A DNA stretch of 64,000 bases from Candidatus Endomicrobiellum calonymphae (GTDB lineage: Bacteria > Elusimicrobiota > Endomicrobiia > Endomicrobiales > Endomicrobiaceae). Position 1 is the first letter of the stretch, and each line of letters begins with the position of its first letter. The notes beneath the pieces are model-generated. The model was given only the letters and a program-made list of their open reading frames with translations, ran no database searches and was not told the origin of the DNA. Location of the stretch: positions 174,255-238,254 of the forward strand of contig JAISYK010000007.1 in NCBI GenBank assembly GCA_031269945.1, given 5' to 3'. The position numbers were made by a program, and so were the translations under genes. Below are positions 49,301 to 57,082 of the stretch, piece by piece.

Positions 49301-49678
49301 TTGAGTTCCCAAAACTTTTACATTATATTTATCTAAAATTCCTTTTTTTGACAATTCTATAACACAATTTAAAGATGTCTGACCACCAAAACTTGAAATA
49401 ATCGCAGCAGGCCATTCAATTTTAATGATTTTTTCTACCCAAAAAGGAGTAATGGGATACAAATAAACTTTCTTATTTAATCCTTTGTTTGTTTGAACAG
49501 AAGCAATATTAGGATTGATAATAATAACTTCAAGTCCCTCTTCTTCCAACGCTTTTACTGCTTGGGACCCCGAATAATCAAATTCTCCAGCTTGCCCTAT
49601 AGATAAAGCTCCTGAACCTAAAAGAACCACTTTTTGTTTTTTCTCGTTTTTCGGTAGCAAAAAATCTAAAATTGGCAT
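46364..49678 (-). CDS. carB: Carbamoyl-phosphate synthase large subunit
   Basis: Makes carbamoyl phosphate for arginine and pyrimidines using ammonia from CarA. The 1104-residue protein holds two ATP-grasp halves ('ALGGLGSGLARTATELRK', 'EINARLSRSSALASKATGYP', and the second-half 'ECNARASRSFPFISKVSG') and a C-terminal allosteric domain ('GILLSTGREKDKVKFMEV'). Its N-terminal motifs ('LSIGQAGEFDYSGSQAVKAL', 'INPNIASVQTNKGL', 'VGECNVQYALNP') are of the type I recall from Bacteroidota and eukaryotic CPS rather than the E. coli type ('GGSNVQFAVNP'). AAAGG lies seven bases before the ATG. Confidence 0.96.
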   Translation of the reverse strand: MPILDFLLPKNEKKQKVVLLGSGALSIGQAGEFDYSGSQAVKALEEEGLEVIIINPNIASVQTNKGLNKKVYLYPITPFWVEKIIKIEWPAAIISSFGGQTSLNCVIELSKKGILDKYNVKVLGTQVNALEMSENRDLFAKKMKSISAPIAKSHAVSTVDEALKTAEKIGYPVITRSAFALGGLGSGLARTATELRKLTQAALMSSPQLLIEKSLHGWKEIEYEVMRDKTGNTITICNMENFDPMGIHTGDSIVIAPCQTINNVENNMLRDTSIKIAQNLGIVGECNVQYALNPRDYSFYVIEINARLSRSSALASKATGYPIAYIAAKIVIGFDLLELKNPVTGTTSAFYEPSLDYVTLKVPRWDLNKFSGVSKNLGTQMKSVGEVMAIGRNFCEVVQKALRMVNENEDGITANVFKDASDEILERELLIPTNLRIFAIYEAFRRGKTLKYVYEETKIDYWFLSHVLYLANVEMELLDFFKPKVKRDNVTVQEIYDSYKMITKEKLQRLKSRGFSDFQLTKIYLSACLDSKIKLTIREMRSLSFGVRKLRKKLRILPVVKQIDTTSSEYPTKSNYLYLTYDGMCSDDVSTKKNEKSIITLGSGSYRIGSSLEFDWCSVMTSSYFKNKKNDSVIINCNPETVSTDYSASDRLYFEELSFERVLDIVDIENPKGVIACMGGQNPNNLIQPLSEARVNILGHDQKSVDKAEDREKFSAMLDKLGIDQPEWISAISIADIEKFIKKVKFPVLIRPSFVLSGTLMNVANDQESLDYYLSLTKNISTDFPVVISKFILDAKEIECDGIAKNGEVILSLISEHIENAGVHSGDATMVFPAQKIYVHTINIIRDIVREIAKDLNLNGPFNIQFIAKDNDVKVIECNARASRSFPFISKVSGINLVELACKVMNGEKIKKILIDESEIPYVGVKASMFSFQRLDGADPVVGVEMASTGEVGCLGKRFNHALLLSMESTQIKRPKKGILLSTGREKDKVKFMEVMDSLYKLSVPIYATKGSAKYLGSRGYEVNAVHWNRCPRAIDVITDGKVDFVININKSLSVDELHNNSEIRKIAVKCGCSILTNLEKVIAYLRACDSYEELQNIETCISL

Positions 49679-49806
49679 AACATAACCTTTCTCTTTAATA
49701 CTTATCTGATACTTATTTAACTTAATCTAGACTTAATCTTCGACTATATTCTATACACTCACTCACATTGCATTTCTTTTCATTCATATGTTCTTTTATT
49801 TACCTG

Positions 49807-51192
49807 TCAATTTTTATTTAATTTTTTTTCATTAACAAAAAACTTATAAATACAATAAAGCAAAATTAACCAAATTGGTCCTACTATAAAGGTTGTACGT
49901 GTCTCATTTTTCACAGCAAGCATAACCGATACAATTACTAGAGCAGCAAGAACTATGTAGTTAGAATAGGGATAGAATAACATAGGATACTTCAACTTTG
50001 CAATATCGTCTGCACTTTTTCCACGTCTTGAATACATTTGCACTACTATTATGGCACCCCAAATAAAAAGTCCTAAAAAAGTTGTAATACTTAATAACAT
50101 CATAAATACGCCTGCTGGGACAACAACATTTAACACCACTCCTATCAAACAAAAAATAAATGAGGCAATAACAGCATTTGACGGTATTCTTCTTGAATTA
50201 ACTTTAGCTAAAAATTTTGGTGCTTGTTTTTGCAAAGCTAAACTATGAAGCATTCTACCGTTACTAAACATTCCACTATTAGCCGTTGAAAGCGAGGCGG
50301 TAATTATTACAAAATTTATTATCGCTGCAGCCTGCTTTATGCCCAACCCCGCAAACGTCAAAACAAAAGGACTTTTTTCCACTCCACCTCCCTGTGAAAA
50401 TTCAGGCCATGGGTACATACACATAATTATAAAAAGCGTACCAACATAAAGAGACAAAGTTATTAATAAAACTCTGTTAATTACAGAAGGAATAGTTTTC
50501 TCAGGATTTTCTGCTTCTCCTGCGGTTATACCTATAAACTCAACGCCTATAAAAGCAAATGTCACCATAGTTAAAGCAAAAAATACTCCCTTAAGTCCAT
50601 TAGCGAAAAATCCATACTTGAACAAGTTGGATATTCCTGGTACATTGCCATCGCCACTTCCCAAACCAAATAATAAAATTATCGCTCCCACAATTATTAT
50701 AAGTACAATTGTTATAACTTTAATAATTGACGACCAAAACGCAATCTCACCAAAACTCTTTACACTTAAAAGGTTAGACACAGTTATACATACTAGTGCA
50801 GCAAGAGCAGGTATCCATCGTGGAAGCTCAGACCACCAAAAATTACAATATATTCCAATTGCTGTAACTTGTACCATACAGCTCACGGTCCATAAAAGCC
50901 AAAACGTCCAACCCACAATAAACCCCGCACATGGACTTATAAATTCATGGGCATAAGCACTAAAAGAACCAGATATAGGATACTCGACCGCAATTTCTCC
51001 TAAGGCACGCATAATAAAATAAATAAAAAATCCCCCTAAAAGATATGACAATAGTAACGATGGTCCTGCAGAAGCAATAGCATCTCCTGAGGCGAGAAAC
51101 AAACCGACACCAATAGCTCCACCTATAGCTATAAGCTGAACGTGCCTCTTACTCAAACTCCTCTTTAAACCTTCTCCACCAGATTGCACCAT
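49807..51192 (-). CDS. Amino-acid permease, APC superfamily (AAT family)
   Basis: Proton-linked amino-acid importer with about 12 transmembrane helices over 461 residues. The AAT signature is clear: 'KRSLSKRHVQLIAIGGAIGV' then 'GLFLASGDAIASAGPSLLLS', 'GSFSAYAHEFISPCAGFIVG', and 'FAFIGVEFIGITAGEAENPE'. The substrate cannot be told from sequence; relatives carry proline, lysine, D-alanine, GABA or asparagine. I choose the ATG at 51192 with GGGAG six bases upstream. The track start at 51228 depends on a 16-bp tandem duplication. It lies between carB and carA, splitting the usual carAB pair. Confidence 0.9.
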   Translation of the reverse strand: MVQSGGEGLKRSLSKRHVQLIAIGGAIGVGLFLASGDAIASAGPSLLLSYLLGGFFIYFIMRALGEIAVEYPISGSFSAYAHEFISPCAGFIVGWTFWLLWTVSCMVQVTAIGIYCNFWWSELPRWIPALAALVCITVSNLLSVKSFGEIAFWSSIIKVITIVLIIIVGAIILLFGLGSGDGNVPGISNLFKYGFFANGLKGVFFALTMVTFAFIGVEFIGITAGEAENPEKTIPSVINRVLLITLSLYVGTLFIIMCMYPWPEFSQGGGVEKSPFVLTFAGLGIKQAAAIINFVIITASLSTANSGMFSNGRMLHSLALQKQAPKFLAKVNSRRIPSNAVIASFIFCLIGVVLNVVVPAGVFMMLLSITTFLGLFIWGAIIVVQMYSRRGKSADDIAKLKYPMLFYPYSNYIVLAALVIVSVMLAVKNETRTTFIVGPIWLILLYCIYKFFVNEKKLNKN

Positions 51193-51208
51193 TTCATTCT
51201 CCCAATTT

Positions 51209-51240
51209 TCAAATTTACAATTCATCAAATTTACAATTCA
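51209..51240. repeat. 16-bp tandem duplication before the permease gene
   Basis: TCAAATTTACAATTCA is repeated twice without a gap in the permease leader. It duplicates an ATGAATTG start-like segment on the minus strand and explains the longer ORF in the track. Confidence 0.85.
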
Positions 51241-51300
51241 CTAAGTATTATGTCGTCATTGCTTCATATAACTTAACCCCAAAATTTAAGTTAAAAACAA

Positions 51301-52443
51301 TTACAATAAACCAACAAATTTATTCATTATCCACGATGTGTCATTAGGACCGCTTGAAGCTTCTGGATGAAATTGTACCGACATAAATGGTTTTGTCTTA
51401 TGCTTTATCCCTTCTACAGAATCATCATTTGCATTTTCAAACCATAATTCCCAACCTGACTGTATAGAGCTTTTTTCAACAGCATATCTGTGATTTTGAC
51501 TAGTCATATATGCTTTTTTATCAGGAATTGAAAAAACAGGTTGATTATGACTTCTATGCCCATGATTAAGTCTTTTAGTTTTAGCTCCAGAAGCTAAAGA
51601 TAACAATTGATGACCTAAACATATTCCTAAAACAGGTTTACCCGAAGCTAAAACATGCTTTTTTATCCTTTCAACTAAATCATCAGTATTTTTAGGATCA
51701 CCTGGCCCATTACTTATAAGCCAACCATCACATTTTACTTCGGAAAAATCACTATCCCATGGGAGAAGTTCAACTTCACAATTTCTTTCCACAAGCATTC
51801 TCAAAATATTCCATTTTGCACCACAATCTATAACAACAATTTTTTTTGACCCATTGCCCATAATCATTTTTTTCGTAGTCGACACGGAAGGCATTAAATT
51901 ATATTTTGATGGATCGACATATTCACTATTCCCAAAATTTTTTAAAAATTTAAACTTATTTTTATTTTGCTGAGTTGCATTTTTAGATATAATTCTTCCG
52001 AAAAGATTTCCGTTGTCCCTTATTATTTGCACTAAATATCGCGTATCAATACCTGCAATTCCAGGGACACCCTGATCTTTCATCCAATTTTCAAGAGAAA
52101 TCCCACTATCGTGATGATGATAACCGTCATAAATATCAGAAACTATAATCCCCTGCGTTTTTATCGATGAGCTTTCATGTCCTTTAGACATAAAAAAATT
52201 CTTATTTTTAAAGTAAGGAATACCGTAATTGCCAATGAGGCAAAAACTAAAAACAAGTATCTGTCCCAAATATGATGGATCCGTCATAGCTTCACTATAT
52301 CCTAACATACCAGTATTAAAAACCATCTCACCACTCACGTTCACATTCGCCCCGATAGAACTTCCTTCAAATTTCATTCCATTTGAAAGTTTAAGGTACG
52401 CTTTTTTATATTCTTTAGTTAAAATTTCCTTTTTTTTACTCAC
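51301..52443 (-). CDS. carA: Carbamoyl-phosphate synthase small subunit
   Basis: Glutaminase subunit that feeds ammonia to CarB. About 380 residues: an N-terminal domain ('GSSIGANVNVSGEMVFNTGM', 'GYSEAMTDPSYLGQILVF') and a class I amidotransferase with 'KPVLGICLGHQLLSLASG' (nucleophile Cys) and 'VQFHPEASSGPND' (His and Glu). I start at the GTG at 52443, with AGGAG eight bases upstream; the track start is six codons earlier. A G8 tract lies about 30 bases upstream. Confidence 0.95.
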   Translation of the reverse strand: MSKKKEILTKEYKKAYLKLSNGMKFEGSSIGANVNVSGEMVFNTGMLGYSEAMTDPSYLGQILVFSFCLIGNYGIPYFKNKNFFMSKGHESSSIKTQGIIVSDIYDGYHHHDSGISLENWMKDQGVPGIAGIDTRYLVQIIRDNGNLFGRIISKNATQQNKNKFKFLKNFGNSEYVDPSKYNLMPSVSTTKKMIMGNGSKKIVVIDCGAKWNILRMLVERNCEVELLPWDSDFSEVKCDGWLISNGPGDPKNTDDLVERIKKHVLASGKPVLGICLGHQLLSLASGAKTKRLNHGHRSHNQPVFSIPDKKAYMTSQNHRYAVEKSSIQSGWELWFENANDDSVEGIKHKTKPFMSVQFHPEASSGPNDTSWIMNKFVGLL

Positions 52444-52786
52444 CTCACATTCTCCTAACACACATATGCCTCCCCCCCCACTCTAAATTTTTTTCTTATT
52501 CAAACGTATGTCCATTAAAATTTTTACACTTTTTACTTTCGTTTCTAGACAGCTTCAAACGCAAAAAAAACGACACATAACAACATACCACATTTCGCCC
52601 CGTATCCTACATGTAACAATATACACCACGCTAGACATAATTCTTATTTACGTCATGTGGTCTCAATCACTTAATGAAAAATCACAGAAAATCTCAAACC
52701 AACATAATTAAAATTCTCACGGTTGCTTTTTTTATTTATGAACCAAACAAACTGAAAATTAATTTCAAAATTTAACAATTTTATTG
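52444..52786. other. Gap upstream of carA
   Basis: Holds the carA leader with a G8 run and otherwise nothing that I can support. The plus-strand 67-codon ORF at 52508 has no motif or ribosome site. Confidence 0.5.
52472..52479. repeat. G8 tract (minus strand) in the carA leader
   Basis: The minus-strand leader reads AGTGGGGGGGGAGGCATATG. The run could serve an alternative start or affect transcript initiation, since the proper carA ribosome site lies further downstream. Confidence 0.7.
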
Positions 52787-53548
52787 TTAATAAGTACAGT
52801 ACATATTTAAATAAGGATTCTTATTGACCGCAACGTATTTCGAAAACACCTCTATTTTTAAATTGTCTAATTGCTTATTAAACATTTTTTTATAAAAATT
52901 AATATGTTCCCTTAAAAATAAAATATCTTCATCAGTAACATCAACACTTTTTACAATTTCTTTCCCAAATTTATATTCATCAGGAGATCCATTTAAATAA
53001 ATAACGCCACCATGCATGCCTGTCCCACAAAATCTTCCAATTACATCCTCACCTTTTACAAGATTTAAACCAAGTAAAATGATAACACCACCTGCCATAT
53101 ATTCACCCAAAAAATCACCGGCCTTCCCTCCTATGACAATAACAGGCTTCATTTCTTTATACTCTTTCATATGAATACCAACTCTATAACCAACATTCCC
53201 TTCAACATAAATTTCCCCACCTCGCATAGCATAGCCCAGAGTATCTCCACAATTACCATGAATCACTATTTTCCCATAATTCATAGTATTTCCAACAGCA
53301 TCTTGACTGTTCCCAAACACTTCAATTTCAGCACCATCCATATACGCTGCCATATCGTTTCCCGGAGTACCATAAATCTTTAATTTAGCTTTTTTAGGTA
53401 ACCCCCTACCTATATACCTTTGCCCAAAAACATTTTTCAAAGTAATATCATTGTTATCTGTTTCAATTGAATTATCTATCAAACTATTTAAATCATAATA
53501 ACAAACATTTAAAGCATCTATAGTTTCCATAACTTTGTAACCTGACAC
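52787..53548 (-). CDS. Glutamate synthase GXGXG-domain subunit (GltB domain 3)
   Basis: This 253-residue protein corresponds to the C-terminal GXGXG beta-helix of the glutamate synthase large chain. Repeats with glycine pairs are visible: 'YMDGAEIEVFGNSQDAVGNT', 'IVIHGNCGDTLGYAMRGGEI', 'YVEGNVGYRVGIHM', 'IVIGGKAGDFLGEYMAGGVI' and 'RFCGTGMHGGVIYL'. In the one-chain enzyme this domain holds the ammonia tunnel between glutaminase and FMN sites. The GTG start follows AAAGGG; an ATG six codons later (53530) is an alternative. Last gene of the split glutamate synthase run. Confidence 0.9.
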   Translation of the reverse strand: MSGYKVMETIDALNVCYYDLNSLIDNSIETDNNDITLKNVFGQRYIGRGLPKKAKLKIYGTPGNDMAAYMDGAEIEVFGNSQDAVGNTMNYGKIVIHGNCGDTLGYAMRGGEIYVEGNVGYRVGIHMKEYKEMKPVIVIGGKAGDFLGEYMAGGVIILLGLNLVKGEDVIGRFCGTGMHGGVIYLNGSPDEYKFGKEIVKSVDVTDEDILFLREHINFYKKMFNKQLDNLKIEVFSKYVAVNKNPYLNMYCTY

Positions 53549-53675
53549 ACACCCTTTTATATCTAAACAAACATTCGCGCTTTAAAAAAATCTCAAGAAT
53601 TAAATTATTTTTCAAAACCACTACACCAATATTTATTCCCATAATGCACAAATATGACAATATAAACGTATCAGA

Positions 53676-54950
53676 TTAATATCCCCCATTACAGTCAAAT
53701 ATTTTTTTTGTTCTTTCTTCTGCAGAATATACGTTAAACCCAATATCTTTTGAAGTTATGTCATATGCAAGAGCTGAAAGGTTAGTCTTATCATTTATAA
53801 GAGATGTATATATCCCGGCTCTTTGATTATCATTAATAAGAACAAATCCTATTAAATTGTCATTAAAAATATTTAATTTGTGCAATTTATTTTTCGTTGA
53901 ATCTACAAAAACACCGCTCGATCTGGAATCACTTATGACACCAGCTGAAATAAGTTGCAACCCAAAAAATGAAATTGAATTCATTGCAAAAATCTTGGGG
54001 GCTTTTATCTTTGCCCCAGTCATGTTAAACCCCGCTATTTCTCCTTGATTTGAAGCATTAGGCCATAAAGCAAAAACTCTATTATTCTCACTTGAAAACA
54101 AATCCAAAGACTCAACACAATCTCCAGCTGCATAAACGTCCTTTATTGAAGTTTGCATATATTCGTCCACAACTATCCCTCTCAAAGTATTTATGCCAGC
54201 TTCTTTTGCAAGAACAACATTTGGACGAACCCCAACAGCAACTACTAAAATGTCGCAATCAAAAGTTTCTCCATTTGAAAGAGTAACTTCACTTACACTG
54301 CTCTTGCCTTGAACTTCACAAATACTCATCTGAAGCTTGAAATTAATAAATTTTTGTTCTATATGTTCTTGTATAATATCAGCTTCAGACTTATCTAAAA
54401 CCGATGCCATGACCCTATCAGCTAAATCCACAACTGTTATACTTGCAACTTGTCCAAATAAACCTTCAGATGCTTTCAACCCTACAAGTCCTGCACCCGC
54501 GATGACAACTTTTGAATTCCCAGTTATTTTCTCCTTAAGCCTTATACTATCTTTATAAGTCAAAAAGGTAAAAACATTTTTTTGCCTATTAAAATCCAAA
54601 TTCTTAATTAATGGGATAAATGGACTACTACCAGTAGCAATAAGCAGCTTATCGTAACTAATTCTTTCACCTAAACTCGTAAGAACTTCTTTCTTCACCG
54701 TGTCTATTTTCTTTGCTTTAGTATCCAAAAGTACCTTTATGTTCTTAGATTTATAAAATTCTTCGTTACGATAATAAATATTCTCAGGCTTTACTTGTCC
54801 ACTTAAATAATAAGAAATTAAAGGTCTCCCATAAAAATTAAACTCTTCATCCGAAATTATTTTTATACTACTCGTTTTATCATTTGCTCTTATAGCAACA
54901 GCTGCGTTTACTCCTGCAGCACCATTCCCTATTATTAAGTATTTTTTCAT
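53676..54950 (-). CDS. FAD/NAD(P) pyridine nucleotide-disulfide-type oxidoreductase
   Basis: This 424-residue flavoprotein has an FAD motif 'YLIIGNGAAGVNAAVAIRAN', an NAD(P) motif 'VVIAGAGLVGLKASEGLFG' and 'DVYAAGDCVESLDLFSSEN'. It resembles NADH:rubredoxin or nitrite-reductase-type reductases. Its ATG overlaps the stop of the ferredoxin gene (ATGA). Within the split glutamate synthase run it is the likely entry point for electrons from NAD(P)H, handed through the ferredoxin subunit to the FMN subunit. That role is inferred from position; no GltD-type small subunit is in this operon. Confidence 0.85.
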   Translation of the reverse strand: MKKYLIIGNGAAGVNAAVAIRANDKTSSIKIISDEEFNFYGRPLISYYLSGQVKPENIYYRNEEFYKSKNIKVLLDTKAKKIDTVKKEVLTSLGERISYDKLLIATGSSPFIPLIKNLDFNRQKNVFTFLTYKDSIRLKEKITGNSKVVIAGAGLVGLKASEGLFGQVASITVVDLADRVMASVLDKSEADIIQEHIEQKFINFKLQMSICEVQGKSSVSEVTLSNGETFDCDILVVAVGVRPNVVLAKEAGINTLRGIVVDEYMQTSIKDVYAAGDCVESLDLFSSENNRVFALWPNASNQGEIAGFNMTGAKIKAPKIFAMNSISFFGLQLISAGVISDSRSSGVFVDSTKNKLHKLNIFNDNLIGFVLINDNQRAGIYTSLINDKTNLSALAYDITSKDIGFNVYSAEERTKKIFDCNGGY

Positions 54951-55408
54951 TTTAGTGCCCTTGCCTCACCTTCATTAAGAAACTTTATAGCTTCATTAGG
55001 ACAATTTTCAACACAAAAAGGTTCACCAAAATCTGCACACAAATCACATTTCGAAACAGATTTACCATCATCATTCTTTTTTATAACACCAAAAGGGCAA
55101 ACTAAGATACACGACAAACAGCCAACACATTTTTCACTATCATTACGCACAATACCTTTATCGTTTTTATACATTGCTCCCGATATACAAGCTTTTATGC
55201 ATTTAGGATTTTTGCAATGACGACACTGCAACGCAAAATATGAAATATTATTAGGACCCAAAACTTCTTCAACAATTATTGCGGAAGTTATATTTTTCCG
55301 CTTATGAGCTTTCACTACATCTTTTGACTTAAAACGGGCCGTTCTACAATAAACCTCACATAACCTACACCCTAAACATCTGCTTTCGAACGCATAAATC
55401 TTTTTCAT
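54947..55408 (-). CDS. Polyferredoxin-type [4Fe-4S] protein
   Basis: This 153-residue electron carrier has four cysteine sets: 'CLGCRLCEVYC', 'CRHCKNPKCIKAC', 'CVGCLSCILVC' and 'CDLCADFGEPFCVENC'. The layout is that of HycB/DmsB-like ferredoxin subunits. GAGGG lies four bases before the ATG, and the next gene overlaps by four bases. It probably passes electrons between the flavoprotein and the FMN subunit of the split glutamate synthase. Confidence 0.92.
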   Translation of the reverse strand: MKKIYAFESRCLGCRLCEVYCRTARFKSKDVVKAHKRKNITSAIIVEEVLGPNNISYFALQCRHCKNPKCIKACISGAMYKNDKGIVRNDSEKCVGCLSCILVCPFGVIKKNDDGKSVSKCDLCADFGEPFCVENCPNEAIKFLNEGEARALK

Positions 55409-55576
55409 ATTTCCCTCTTACTTTCGTCCTTGCCAAATCAAACATAAAACACTCCCCTGCCTTTCACTTTCATTTATTAAGCCAATATCTTTTTATCTTA
55501 TAGTGATAAAAATATATTCAAATGAACAAAAAAAACTATTACCCATCTTCTTCCTTTTATAAAAAGTTGAATAATT

Positions 55577-57082
55577 TTATTCTCCTGCATATTTTATGCC
55601 TAACACTTCCAACTCCTTTTCATTTAAATCTACACCTCTAAGCATAAGTCTATTGCCCCTTAGACTTTCAATGGCATTAATTCCCATTCCACCAAGAAGT
55701 TCTTGAATTTCATTGTTCCATGCAGAAATTAAATTCACAAGTCTTTTATACATAATGTCGGGATTAAGTCTTTTTACAAGTTCGGGATATTGTGTAGCTA
55801 TCCCCCAGTTACACTTGCCGGTGGAACATGAGTGGCACATATGGCAACCCAAGGCTATAACAGCAGCTGAACCTATATAAACAGCATCTGCACCCAAAGC
55901 AATAGCTTTCACTACATCGGAACTATTCCTTATACTCCCAGCAACAATAAGAGAACAATAATTTCTTATACCTTCTTCTCTTAATCTTTGATCTATTGCT
56001 GCCAAAGCTAGCTCAATTGGAATTCCGACATTATTTCTAACTCTAGTAGGAGCTGCTCCAGTTCCCCCACGAAACCCATCGACCACAATAGCATCAGCAC
56101 CAGCTCTTACCACACCTGAAGCTATAGCGGCTGAATTATGAACCGCAGCAATTTTAACAAAAACAGGCTTTTTATAACCTGTAGCTTCTTTTAGCGAAAA
56201 TATAAGTTGCCTTAAGTCCTCTATAGAGTAAATATCATGATGCGGAGCCGGAGAAATAGCATCAGAACCCACAGGTATCATCCTTGTTGCTGAAACATCT
56301 TCTCCCACTTTTTTGCCAGGCAAATGACCACCAATACCAGGCTTTGCACCCTGACCTATTTTAATTTCGATAGCAGCTCCAGCATTCAAATATTCCTTAT
56401 GCACACCGAATCTTCCCGACGCCACTTGAACAATAGTGTTTTTACCATACTTATAAAAATCTTTACTTAACCCCCCTTCGCCGGTATTATAAAATATGCC
56501 AAGCTCTTCTGCAGCTCTGGCAAGAGATTCATGGGCATTCCTTGAAATTGAACCATAACTCATTGCGGAAAACATTACGGGAACTTTTAATTCAATATTC
56601 AGAGGCATTTTTGTTAAAAGTTTGCCATTAGCGTCAAATTTAAGCCTTTCAGGTTTCCTACCTATTACAACTTTCGTTTCCATAGGTTCACGCAATGGAT
56701 CTATAGAGGGATTTGTAACCTGACTTGCATTTAGTAACATCTTATCCCAATAAATAGGAAAAGGCTCGGGATTCCCCATACTCGACAGCAAAACACCCCC
56801 AGTTTGTGATTGTTTATAAATTTCTTTTATCGCTTTGCCATGCCAATTGAAATTTTCTCTAAATTCAAGAGGATATTTTCTTATTACTAAAGCTTTCGTA
56901 GGACAAAGAGTAACACATCTATGACAGTTAACGCACTTTGAATCATCGACGCAAACCACATCATACTCTTCATCATAAAAATGCACCGCATTGGCACACT
57001 GATGCACACATACTTTACACTGAATACATCTATTCCCATTCCTTATTACTTCAAAATCAGGAGTATTAAAATCCAAACTCAT
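55577..57082 (-). CDS. Glutamate synthase FMN-domain subunit with N-terminal ferredoxin
   Basis: This 501-residue protein has two [4Fe-4S] sets at residues 15-65 ('CIQCKVCVHQC', 'CVNCHRCVTLC'), then the FMN barrel of glutamate synthase: 'VPVMFSAMSYGSISRNAHES', 'NTGEGGLSKDFYKYG', 'KIGQGAKPGIGGHLPGKKV', 'VDGFRGGTGAAPTRVRNNVG' and the 3Fe-4S cysteines in 'ALGCHMCHSCSTGKCNWGIA'. It reduces 2-oxoglutarate plus ammonia to glutamate. The ATG overlaps the glutaminase gene stop by four bases. This is the archaeal-like domain-split form. Confidence 0.93.
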   Translation of the reverse strand: MSLDFNTPDFEVIRNGNRCIQCKVCVHQCANAVHFYDEEYDVVCVDDSKCVNCHRCVTLCPTKALVIRKYPLEFRENFNWHGKAIKEIYKQSQTGGVLLSSMGNPEPFPIYWDKMLLNASQVTNPSIDPLREPMETKVVIGRKPERLKFDANGKLLTKMPLNIELKVPVMFSAMSYGSISRNAHESLARAAEELGIFYNTGEGGLSKDFYKYGKNTIVQVASGRFGVHKEYLNAGAAIEIKIGQGAKPGIGGHLPGKKVGEDVSATRMIPVGSDAISPAPHHDIYSIEDLRQLIFSLKEATGYKKPVFVKIAAVHNSAAIASGVVRAGADAIVVDGFRGGTGAAPTRVRNNVGIPIELALAAIDQRLREEGIRNYCSLIVAGSIRNSSDVVKAIALGADAVYIGSAAVIALGCHMCHSCSTGKCNWGIATQYPELVKRLNPDIMYKRLVNLISAWNNEIQELLGGMGINAIESLRGNRLMLRGVDLNEKELEVLGIKYAGE

